Source of the DNA: JBNKEI01 sp050288705
GTDB lineage: Bacteria; Myxococcota; Myxococcia; Myxococcales; UBA5297
Direction: 5' to 3'
Assembly (NCBI GenBank): GCA_050288705.1
Contig: JBNKEI010000050.1
Location: forward strand, 1-8,146
DNA: 8,146 nucleotides
The notes under the pieces are model-generated. The model did no database searches. It saw only the letters and a list, made by a program, of their open reading frames with translations, and had not been told where the DNA came from. The translations under genes were made by a program, and so were the position numbers. Below, piece by piece: positions 1-6,767 of this stretch; position 1 is the stretch's first letter; each line of letters opens with the position of its first letter.

Positions 1-1
1 C

Positions 2-178
2 TCCCCAGATCTAAACCCTATTGAGCTAGCTTGGACAAAGCTGAAAACTTTGATTCGAGGACACTCTCCTAGAACCATGGATCGACTTATAAACGCTGTT
101 TCTGAAGCTATGAGAGCAATCGATAAGACCGACATAATAAATTGGGTTCAGCATTGTGGATATACAATCAACGCATGA
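2..178 (+). CDS. IS630-family transposase, C-terminal fragment (5' end outside window)
   Basis: The frame is open from the window edge to a TGA at 176-178 and gives 58 residues. It begins SPDLNPIELAW, the block around the last acidic residue of the DDE catalytic triad in IS630/Tc1-mariner-type transposases (normally preceded by a PPYSP-like motif), and ends CGYTINA. The glutamate of NPIE is the expected third catalytic residue. These enzymes cut and paste the element into TA dinucleotides. Only the last part of the protein is visible, so I cannot tell whether the transposase is intact. It converges with the radical SAM gene, whose stop lies 57 nt beyond. The element's end is not resolved; TA dinucleotides at 188-191, just after a GCGC, are candidates. 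Family call is solid; completeness is unknown. Confidence 0.85.
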   Translation, partial: SPDLNPIELAWTKLKTLIRGHSPRTMDRLINAVSEAMRAIDKTDIINWVQHCGYTINA

Positions 179-235
179 GAAAAGCGCTATAACTTCTGCA
201 CTCGATTTCTTGTAGGCTTCGTTGCTTCGTCGGCT

Positions 236-1786
236 TCATTTCTTTCTGGTATGCATCTTCCGCTTCGCCATTTGGACGGCTTGACCGAGAAAGTTAGCGC
301 ACCAATTTTTTGCGCCTACTTCACGACCTAAAAAGTCATCAACAAACTCACCCCTAATATTGGTGATAATTGAACGAAAAATTTCCAAAGGGATATTATC
401 ACTATTAAAATATAGAACTTCATCCCATGAGAATTTCGTTTTCAATAAATCGAGTTGCAACCGATCAAATTTAAAATCATTCGATACCAGGCCCTTCTGT
501 TCAAGTTCTTCCCATAAAATGGTTCCAGGAATCGGATTGAACAGATAGAAGCCAATAATTTTAAAATGTTTCTTATTTCTGCGGAGAAAATGAATCGTAT
601 TCTGCAAATCATTTATGGTTTCTCCGGGAATTCCGAACATGAATGACGCGCCGCAGGGTAAGCCATGCCTACGACATAGGTCGATAACACGTTGATGGTC
701 TTCAATCGATATATTCGTTCCCTTAATTTTTCTTAAAAGCCTCTCAGAACCAGTCTCGGCACCGAAGCGAACAAATCGATAATTCAAATCTTTAAACAAC
801 AAAATTGCTTCTTCATCAATAATATTGGAGCGGCAAAACCCCCTAAAGCTAACCTTCTGCGGAATGCCAAGTTTAACGAGTTGGTGAACAATGTTCCTGA
901 ATCTTGGCTTATCGGCCATCCATAAATCATCTAGTATTGCAATTTCCTTCGGCTGATGTTGCTCAACTAATTGCTCGATTTCTCGGACAACAGAATCGGC
1001 ACTGCGAAAGCGTGTACTTCCTCGCCAGAATTTTTGTGACGCACAAAAGGTACAACTAAATGGACAGCCTCTTGATGTGAAGATGGGTTCCTCTGACGAA
1101 TAGACTTTATGTCGCAGTGGCCACGGAATAGAATCAATGTCAGTAATATGCTCCCTCGGTTGAGTCTGTTTTATTAATCCTTGGCGATCCCGATAACATA
1201 TCCCCAAAATACCACCTAAAACTGATTCGGTTAAATGGTCAGCCAATTGCAAACCCAGCGGGCTGATAGGATCTGGGGCAACAGCCCCGAGTTGAGTGAA
1301 GGTTGGCTTTTCCGGATGAGAGCGTAAAAAACTGGAGTTCTGCAGTTGCCTCGGATGATTAGGGTAGCTCTTCTCAACAATTTCCGCAAAGGTTTCTTCA
1401 CCTTCGCCTATTACCCCGACATCAAACTCATTAGGCAGAAGCCCTGGAACGGAGGATATATGATACCCTCCAAGAACTGTAAAACAACCTGTCTCTTTCT
1501 TAATTTTGTAAGCGAATTCTCGAGCATCTGCAATAACATGACTGACACTACTAACACCAATAAGATCCGGTTGAAAGGCAATTGCTTCTTCTAAATTGTC
1601 AACGATTTTCAAATCGTCAGCAATAATTCCTTTTTGAAGAAGGTAAGATGCCAGGTAGCTTATACCTAACGGTCTGACCTTGAACGCCTCGTCATGGTAG
1701 CGTGCGCAATAAAGGCATACCTTCAATCTCTTCTTGAACCCGGCAGCCTCGCGATTACCTTCACCTTCACTATTGTTTTGGCTCAT
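236..1786 (-). CDS. B12-binding domain radical SAM protein
   Basis: This 516-residue protein has the B12-dependent radical SAM layout. An N-terminal Rossmann-like cobalamin-binding domain spans about residues 22-135, with LGGYH at 105-109 and GEGEETF at 127-133. The radical SAM barrel starts with CPFSCTFC (Cys241, Cys245, Cys248), which would hold the [4Fe-4S] cluster that cleaves SAM. GAETGSE (342-348), GIPGET (385-390) and FNPIPGT (416-422) are typical later barrel motifs. Such enzymes methylate unactivated carbons or rearrange substrates; in glycan loci the substrate is usually unknown. The stretch 140-220 between domains seems long and ends in the usual IDSIPWP lead-in. The start overlaps the upstream stop as ATGA, implying translational coupling, and I see no strong Shine-Dalgarno. 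It is the last operon gene, ending 57 nt from the transposase stop. Superfamily certain; reaction not assignable. Confidence 0.9.
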   Translation of the reverse strand: MSQNNSEGEGNREAAGFKKRLKVCLYCARYHDEAFKVRPLGISYLASYLLQKGIIADDLKIVDNLEEAIAFQPDLIGVSSVSHVIADAREFAYKIKKETGCFTVLGGYHISSVPGLLPNEFDVGVIGEGEETFAEIVEKSYPNHPRQLQNSSFLRSHPEKPTFTQLGAVAPDPISPLGLQLADHLTESVLGGILGICYRDRQGLIKQTQPREHITDIDSIPWPLRHKVYSSEEPIFTSRGCPFSCTFCASQKFWRGSTRFRSADSVVREIEQLVEQHQPKEIAILDDLWMADKPRFRNIVHQLVKLGIPQKVSFRGFCRSNIIDEEAILLFKDLNYRFVRFGAETGSERLLRKIKGTNISIEDHQRVIDLCRRHGLPCGASFMFGIPGETINDLQNTIHFLRRNKKHFKIIGFYLFNPIPGTILWEELEQKGLVSNDFKFDRLQLDLLKTKFSWDEVLYFNSDNIPLEIFRSIITNIRGEFVDDFLGREVGAKNWCANFLGQAVQMAKRKMHTRKK

Positions 1787-3135
1787 CTAACTGATTTCCG
1801 TTTTTTGAGTAGTTTTCGCAGCCCGAGCCTCGCCTTCTGTCCTGGTGAGACCAAAAATAGTAAAAACTCAACTGGTACCTTGCCAAATCTAAAATAAAAG
1901 AAATTCGATAATTTTATCAACGACCACAGTCGCCAATATTCGTGGCTTTCATGTGAAAACCAATGCCGTCGCAATTCTAACGAAGAATAGTTTCTATCTA
2001 ATTCTTGCTTAATATTTTTTTTCCACACTAGACGGTTTCGGATTTTTTGGTGCTTGAAAATTGGCGTGGAAATTTGGGAATTAAAGACCTCGTCAGCATC
2101 GCATTTTTGAAGAACCAAGCATTTATTTTCTCTCAAACCAACCAGATGATCTTCAATTTCATCATTATTGACGATAACAAGGGATGTCCCAAGAGGATCC
2201 GCACTCAACCTACCCCAAGCATCCTTCACTGACATATCAGCATCGACCCCATAAAAATCAGGACAATACAGACAGCATTCCTGGGCAAAGAAATAGTTGC
2301 GCCACATGTCGGTAAAGGCTGATGCAAAACGGTTTCTCCTTACTACGCGATCAGGGAGTTGAAAGAGGTTATTATAATTATTTGCATTCGGTATACCCAC
2401 CTTATCGCGAAAAACAGTCTGCCAAGTTACATCCTTCGCTATCCCCTCTTTGGCTGCAAGACAATCGGTAAAAGCGCCAGTAACATTCTTTCCGCAAACC
2501 AGACAGATTTTGTATTTTATCTTTCTCTTTATGCCCATGGGGAGCCGAACTATTCCTCGCAACACACAAGGAACTCCAACCACCGCAAATAAGCCATCGC
2601 ATTTCTTTAATTCATTGAGAACTCTGTCGTAGCATAGAGGGTGGTAATGCGAATTTCTCCCGCGGTCGAGATCCTCAGGAGAGCGGAAAATATGCATTTG
2701 AAAATGTGGTTCCCCCACCATTCCTGTAACCGGCAAGGAGGCTACGACACCATCAATTTCTTTTGAAACCAGAAGATGCTCTAACAAAACACTAGTCACT
2801 CCTCCGGAAGCAGAGCGGATTCTTTTAGTTTCGTCCATATCATAGGTAATGAAATATGTTCCGCTCGGTGGGAGCCCAAACCTCACTCCCTGAGCCAGCG
2901 CTGCAGAGGCATACTCTCCAATGCATTGAGGAGTATGAGGGCAAACCTTGTAGCAACAACCACAATGAATACACCTGCTGTTATCTATTATTGGCGTCCA
3001 GATTCTCCTCTCCTGCCAGACCATATGAATTGCCGAATTAGGACAGGCAACAGAACAAAGACCGCAACCAATGCAAAGATTGTTAATCACAATTTCACGA
3101 ATGTTACGCGGAGATGCCTCAAAAAACCTGCCCAT
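1783..3135 (-). CDS. FrhB-like (coenzyme F420 hydrogenase/dehydrogenase beta-subunit family) iron-sulfur protein
   Basis: The 450-residue protein opens with a two-cluster ferredoxin domain: Cys21, 24, 27, 31 (CIGCGLCSVACP) and Cys55, 58, 61, 65 (CIHCGCCYKVCP), each set expected to bind a [4Fe-4S] cluster. FrhB family N- and C-terminal domains follow, marked by SASGG (108-112), GVPC (187-190), a CLVC pair (211-214), CCLYCPDF (287-294), SVKDAWG (302-308) and GTSLVIVN (316-323). True FrhB passes electrons between iron-sulfur clusters, flavin and F420. Bacterial homologues are common beside polysaccharide pyruvyl transferases in organisms not known to need F420, and their role there is not settled. 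No signal peptide is seen, so it is probably cytoplasmic. An AAAGG six bases before ATG supports the start. It overlaps the methyltransferase by 17 nt and the radical SAM gene by 4 nt. It may supply electrons to that enzyme (inference). Confidence 0.88.
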   Translation of the reverse strand: MGRFFEASPRNIREIVINNLCIGCGLCSVACPNSAIHMVWQERRIWTPIIDNSRCIHCGCCYKVCPHTPQCIGEYASAALAQGVRFGLPPSGTYFITYDMDETKRIRSASGGVTSVLLEHLLVSKEIDGVVASLPVTGMVGEPHFQMHIFRSPEDLDRGRNSHYHPLCYDRVLNELKKCDGLFAVVGVPCVLRGIVRLPMGIKRKIKYKICLVCGKNVTGAFTDCLAAKEGIAKDVTWQTVFRDKVGIPNANNYNNLFQLPDRVVRRNRFASAFTDMWRNYFFAQECCLYCPDFYGVDADMSVKDAWGRLSADPLGTSLVIVNNDEIEDHLVGLRENKCLVLQKCDADEVFNSQISTPIFKHQKIRNRLVWKKNIKQELDRNYSSLELRRHWFSHESHEYWRLWSLIKLSNFFYFRFGKVPVEFLLFLVSPGQKARLGLRKLLKKRKSVR

Positions 3136-4054
3136 GTTCTGCCTTTCTTATAACTACCGACAGATGGGTTCCCCCAGCGATGCGTGAGGTAATCATGTCC
3201 CCAACAACGGCCCAGATTTTATGGTAAAAGGTCGGGGAAGAGTGGTACGGCGAATAGGCCAAATCGGTCAGAGGAAAAGTGGTAATCTCTGCCTTAATAT
3301 TTTTGCTGGCCAAAAAGTTTCGCATTCCTTTTCGGGAAATAGCCCAGAGATGTCTTGGTGGATCTATCCCATGCAACATCTCGCCAGAAAAAAGTTTCGC
3401 CATAACCTTAAGCCTAGAAAGATGACTTGCTGCAGAAATTTTTTTGATGCGGCTTCTCAAATTGGAGTTCGGATAAGCAAAATATTCTAAAGAGTCCCCA
3501 TTGGGACAAACGATCAATAGCGTACCTTTGTGTGCCAAAATATCAATCATCTTAAGGATGAAACCCGTCGGATCAACCAGGTGTTCAATGAGATGCCGAC
3601 ACATAATAAAATCGTACCTTTCATCTTCTACATCTAACCGAGTAACATCTTGATTTAGCACCCTCATCAACCCCACAGTATCCTTTGCGAAGCCACAGGC
3701 ATCCTTATCCAAATCAACATAGGTACTTTCACCATAATTATATTCTTCAAATGTTTTCGCATAAAAGCCACCTCCGCCACCTACATCTAGCATTTTCTTG
3801 CCGCCACCCCTTATCAAGCCTAGCTGAGAAAAGAGTTTTGGGGCGCTTTTTGAAATAATCTCCCGATTCCTGATATTCGCGCCGAAAAGGAAATGCTTGT
3901 AAAACTTCTGCAACTCGACTTCAGTTGGCATTGGATTAACCTGCCCCGTACCGCACTCAGCACACTGCAAAACATCATAAACACCCATTCGATAAACAGG
4001 CACAGCGATACCTTGGCAAAATGGGCAGAGTGAAAATCGTAGCTGAACATTCAT
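3119..4054 (-). CDS. Class I SAM-dependent methyltransferase with N-terminal zinc ribbon
   Basis: This 311-residue protein starts with a likely zinc ribbon, CPFC at 10-13 and CAEC at 31-34, found in many sugar and surface-polymer methyltransferases. A class I Rossmann domain follows: LDVGGGGG (89-96) is motif I for SAM binding, YVDLD (112-116) holds the acidic residue expected to contact the SAM ribose, and the HLIEHLVDP block (154-162) is typical of the Methyltransf_23 group. DPPRHLWAIS (231-240) is a recurrent C-terminal motif of this subgroup. It starts 7 nt after the ATPase stop and runs 17 nt into the FrhB-like gene. The likely substrate is the glycan or a nucleotide sugar, judged from context only. 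A chain-capping role is possible because it sits directly after a Wzt with an extra C-terminal domain. The superfamily is clear; the acceptor is not. Confidence 0.9.
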   Translation of the reverse strand: MNVQLRFSLCPFCQGIAVPVYRMGVYDVLQCAECGTGQVNPMPTEVELQKFYKHFLFGANIRNREIISKSAPKLFSQLGLIRGGGKKMLDVGGGGGFYAKTFEEYNYGESTYVDLDKDACGFAKDTVGLMRVLNQDVTRLDVEDERYDFIMCRHLIEHLVDPTGFILKMIDILAHKGTLLIVCPNGDSLEYFAYPNSNLRSRIKKISAASHLSRLKVMAKLFSGEMLHGIDPPRHLWAISRKGMRNFLASKNIKAEITTFPLTDLAYSPYHSSPTFYHKIWAVVGDMITSRIAGGTHLSVVIRKAEHGQVF

Positions 4055-4061
4055 TGGTTAT

Positions 4062-5264
4062 TTACTCACAACAAGTTATTTGCCATTTACCCATTAGCTG
4101 GACAGCGGAACCGCCGCAGAAATTCCCGGCAACTTCAAATTTTTTCCCTGCGAATAGCCAGAATAGCTGTCTATTATTGGTCTTGTCATAGACAATCAAA
4201 TTAAGATAGTATACTCCAGGATTTAAATCTAGACGATCAACTTCCATACGAACTCGGCATTTACTATTTTGATTTTCTATCAATACACCATTGTAGGAAG
4301 AATGGCACTGCGCCGCCAAGACTCCATCCTGCCCCATGAAGGTAATCGAGAAAGAAACTTCTTCAAATTCTTTTCCCACCAGCAGATCAAATTCAGCAGT
4401 AAAGGGATCTCTCCATTTAAATGCTTCGCATGTGCGATTATTTTGGTCGAGCAAAGTCAGATTCTCAACAATAGTTTTTTCGTCGCCCCTAATTATCTTC
4501 TGCTCTTGCTTGAAACATGCGTTATATCTGGCAACAGCTTGTGCAGTAACACCATGAAAAACCTTTTTTCCTTTTTCCATTACTAAGGCTGAACTACTTA
4601 ATCTGTTAACAAAATACATTTGGTGAGAAACAAAGATAACCGCACATTTGTCTACTAAATCCGCTAATCTTGAATAACACTTCGATCGAAAACCAATATC
4701 TCCAACGGCTAACACTTCATCAATAAGTAGTATCTCCGGCTCCAACTGTGCTGCCACCGCGAAACCCAGTCGTACTTTCATCCCGGAACTGTAACTCTGT
4801 ACTGGCGCATTGATAAACTCTTCAATTTCTGCAAAATGTACTATATCATCCAGTTGCCGATCGATTTCTTTTTTGGTAAATCCCAAAACCGAACCATTGA
4901 CATAAATATTTTCGCGACCAGACAAAATTGGATTAAAGCCTGCGCCCAGCTCGATTAACGCTCCGACGCGTCCGTACATGGTAATCTGCCCCTGATCCGG
5001 CTTGATCAAACCATTGAGCATTTTAAGCAAAGTGCTTTTCCCGGCGCCATTTGGGCCAATCAAGCCAAGGCATTCTCCTCGTTTTAATTCAAAACTAACA
5101 TCCTTAACTGCCCAAAATTCTTCCTTCCGAAGCTCGCCGTTACAACCATGACGATGTCCTAGCAGTTCTTTGCCTAAGTCCTGCATGCCGTACCACAAAG
5201 AACGCTTCAGATTACGGCAAAACTTTTTCGAAACATTCTCCACTGTGACTAATACATCACTCAT
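4062..5264 (-). CDS. wzt: Polysaccharide ABC exporter ATPase, Wzt type with C-terminal glycan-binding-like domain
   Basis: The 400-residue protein is the cytoplasmic ATPase of a lipid-linked polysaccharide exporter. Its nucleotide-binding domain (about 1-245) has Walker A GPNGAGKST at 70-78, signature YSSGM at 158-162, Walker B ILLIDE at 178-183 with catalytic Glu183, and the switch histidine His214 in VSHQ. An insert around 20-50 and the VGALIELGAGF stretch (100-110) are typical of the Wzt/TagH group. Residues of about 265-395 form a separate region rich in predicted beta strands, resembling the Wzt C-terminal domain that recognises a glycan end in E. coli O9a-type systems. The start fits the family (MSDVLVTVENVSKKF), and its initiation region is a near copy of that of the pyruvyl transferase (5251-5286). 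The partner permease is two genes upstream, an interrupted wzm-wzt order. The symbol is by family role only. Confidence 0.92.
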   Translation of the reverse strand: MSDVLVTVENVSKKFCRNLKRSLWYGMQDLGKELLGHRHGCNGELRKEEFWAVKDVSFELKRGECLGLIGPNGAGKSTLLKMLNGLIKPDQGQITMYGRVGALIELGAGFNPILSGRENIYVNGSVLGFTKKEIDRQLDDIVHFAEIEEFINAPVQSYSSGMKVRLGFAVAAQLEPEILLIDEVLAVGDIGFRSKCYSRLADLVDKCAVIFVSHQMYFVNRLSSSALVMEKGKKVFHGVTAQAVARYNACFKQEQKIIRGDEKTIVENLTLLDQNNRTCEAFKWRDPFTAEFDLLVGKEFEEVSFSITFMGQDGVLAAQCHSSYNGVLIENQNSKCRVRMEVDRLDLNPGVYYLNLIVYDKTNNRQLFWLFAGKKFEVAGNFCGGSAVQLMGKWQITCCE

Positions 5265-5286
5265 ATTCAGGCACTCATCCGCTCAA
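5251..5286 (-). repeat. Direct repeat copy A: permease-end-like sequence plus ATPase start
   Basis: This 36-bp segment matches 6732-6767 at 34 of 36 positions, with positions 5261-5286 identical over 26 bases. In coding sense it reads as a copy of the permease's last codons (GAG CGG ATG AGT GCC TGA), then AT, then the ATG and first codons of the ATPase. Here no permease precedes it, so the ERMSA-stop remnant is a non-coding relic. It also supplies the weak GGATGAG-type initiation region for the ATPase. Confidence 0.9.
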
Positions 5287-5350
5287 AAGCACACTCCTAA
5301 TTCCGCTCTAATTTGATAGGGTTCACAATCGTATCTCTTAAATCTCTCTC

Positions 5351-6745
5351 TTATCGACATGTGCCGTTCTCCCTAGTGCTGCTAGCGTTGAACTCGCTAA
5401 GCCATCTTTTGATGACCTCTCCAGCAAAGGGTCTGAGCGGTTGCAGTCTGTCATTAATAGCGGCAGAGACACTTGTCGCATTATTCAGAAGCCTCGATGA
5501 AACCGGCCAGGCTTCTTCATAAAGTTTGTCCGGCCTACATAAAAGCGCACAATCCTGTTGGCCGAATATCTTCATTGCCCCACGATTCTTGTGCCGATAA
5601 TAGTCATCAAAAGACAACGATACGGTTGGAATCCCTGCTGCCATAGCAAATATGATGGGATGATGTTTCATGGTTAGGCAAAATCGAGACTGTTGAACGA
5701 GACCGACTGTCACTGCGGGTTCGTAATGGTGATCAGGCTTAAAGCAGGTTGTTTTCATCCGGCCGGCGATCTTATCTAATGCCTTTTCATCGGTGGGATG
5801 CATCGCAAGCAAAGCTATCTGCAAGCCGAACTCGGTCTGAATGCAATCGAGCAAACGAGCGACTTCATCCACAATAATCCGAGAATCATTCTCCTTCTGC
5901 TTCCAAAAGTGGGCATTGACCACCATGAAAGGACGCTTTGAATCCATGCCGGATTGGGCTATCACGTCACGAACGATCTCGCTAGAAGCTGCTGAAAAAA
6001 ACAGCGCATCATCAAAAGTAGCCGTTATCTTCTCCTTAGGAATGCCAATAGCCTCCAGGTCTTTGGGCGAGTCCTCATGATCGCGCAGTCCTATACGTTC
6101 GGCCACACTCAGGCCCCATCGGGCCAAACTTCGGCTAGCCGGGTCTCGGAAGATTCCGATGGTTTGCCCAGACAAAATCGTGGGGACTCCCAAGACATAT
6201 GCAAGCCTGATAAGAAGCATGTTATCCCACAACCGGCTGAGGGTCATCCCAGTCAAATAGCCGCCACCGGATAGGAATAGCACGTCGGTATTGTTCAACT
6301 CTTCGAGCAACCGCGCTTGACGGGTAGTTAGCGCAATGACTGGCAGGCCAGCTCTAGTCAGATAAGCGTTGAGCAGGCAGAGACCCGCAACCGGCCAAAA
6401 CATGCGTTTGAAAGTCTTCTCAGAGCCGTAGTAGGGTCGAGAATCATTACTAAACAGCGCCAATCGGGGAGCCAGTTCGGTTCGAAGCGTCCCATGGACT
6501 TTACAGGTGTATTCGGGGTTGGGCGTCAGAACAGCTATTCGGCATTCCGGAGATCGTTTGCGCCATTGGTCTAAGTTTGCAGCCAACTGAGCTTCATCTC
6601 CGACATTGCAGTATCCGTAGCCTCCAGCAATCAACACCCGGAGTTTATCCTTCTGCACCGTTCGCAATGAGCGATTTTTTTCTGTGATCCTATGACGCGG
6701 CCATCCAACTGCTCGCAAAACTTTTCTGCGGAATATATCATTCAT
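5351..6745 (-). CDS. Polysaccharide pyruvyl transferase family protein (WcaK/CsaB-like)
   Basis: This 464-residue protein belongs to the family that transfers pyruvate from phosphoenolpyruvate to sugar hydroxyls as a ketal, giving surface glycans negative charge. The core starts near residue 36: GGYGYCNVGDEA (41-52) is the family's N-terminal glycine-rich motif, SGGGYLTG (159-166) and GQTIGIFRDP (193-202) follow, and KHHPIIFAMAAGIP (360-373) matches the C-terminal (R/K)xHxxIxAxxxGxP motif of its GT-B-like fold. The first 35 residues lie outside the conserved core. The ATG follows the permease stop by two bases, inside a repeat shared with the ATPase start. Sampled 60-base lines of this gene are about 50% and 57% GC against 28-48% in neighbouring genes, which suggests a separate origin. 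An 86-nt gap follows, the only long gap in the operon. Sialyl- or other transferase activities exist in distant relatives, so the reaction is family-level. Confidence 0.88.
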   Translation of the reverse strand: MNDIFRRKVLRAVGWPRHRITEKNRSLRTVQKDKLRVLIAGGYGYCNVGDEAQLAANLDQWRKRSPECRIAVLTPNPEYTCKVHGTLRTELAPRLALFSNDSRPYYGSEKTFKRMFWPVAGLCLLNAYLTRAGLPVIALTTRQARLLEELNNTDVLFLSGGGYLTGMTLSRLWDNMLLIRLAYVLGVPTILSGQTIGIFRDPASRSLARWGLSVAERIGLRDHEDSPKDLEAIGIPKEKITATFDDALFFSAASSEIVRDVIAQSGMDSKRPFMVVNAHFWKQKENDSRIIVDEVARLLDCIQTEFGLQIALLAMHPTDEKALDKIAGRMKTTCFKPDHHYEPAVTVGLVQQSRFCLTMKHHPIIFAMAAGIPTVSLSFDDYYRHKNRGAMKIFGQQDCALLCRPDKLYEEAWPVSSRLLNNATSVSAAINDRLQPLRPFAGEVIKRWLSEFNASSTRENGTCR

Positions 6746-6767
6746 ATTCAGGCACTCATCCGCTCAA
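6732..6767 (-). repeat. Direct repeat copy B: permease end plus pyruvyl transferase start
   Basis: This is the partner of 5251-5286. It contains the genuine 3' end of the permease gene and the first five codons of the pyruvyl transferase. The two mismatches lie in codons 2 and 4 of the downstream genes (AAT/AGT and ATA/GTA), so the proteins begin MNDIF and MSDVL. Similarity therefore runs past the start codon into both coding sequences, then stops. Confidence 0.9.

Noticed and set aside
216..239. Three closely spaced copies of GCTTCGT/GCTTCAT near the end of the radical SAM gene
   Set aside because: The units are only seven bases with uneven spacing and one variant. There is no palindrome that would make a terminator and nothing to suggest an array.
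1783..3135. Reading the FrhB-like gene as evidence for F420-dependent metabolism or a methanogen
   Set aside because: No F420 biosynthesis or hydrogenase genes are nearby, and this family is common in bacterial polysaccharide loci.
4269..4586. Plus-strand open frame of about 105 codons inside the ATPase gene
   Set aside because: It lies wholly antisense to a strongly conserved gene, has no recognisable motif, and its composition matches a shadow frame. The same holds for plus-strand frames at 360-548, 1346-1594, 1694-1897, 2359-2632, 2926-3153, 3221-3490, 5313-5522, 5841-6274 and 7382-7576.
5266..5312. A second GAGCGGA...GAGTG similarity just upstream of repeat copy A
   Set aside because: Only 7 and 5 bases match with a gap between them. 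This is too short to distinguish from chance, though it could be noise from the same rearrangement.
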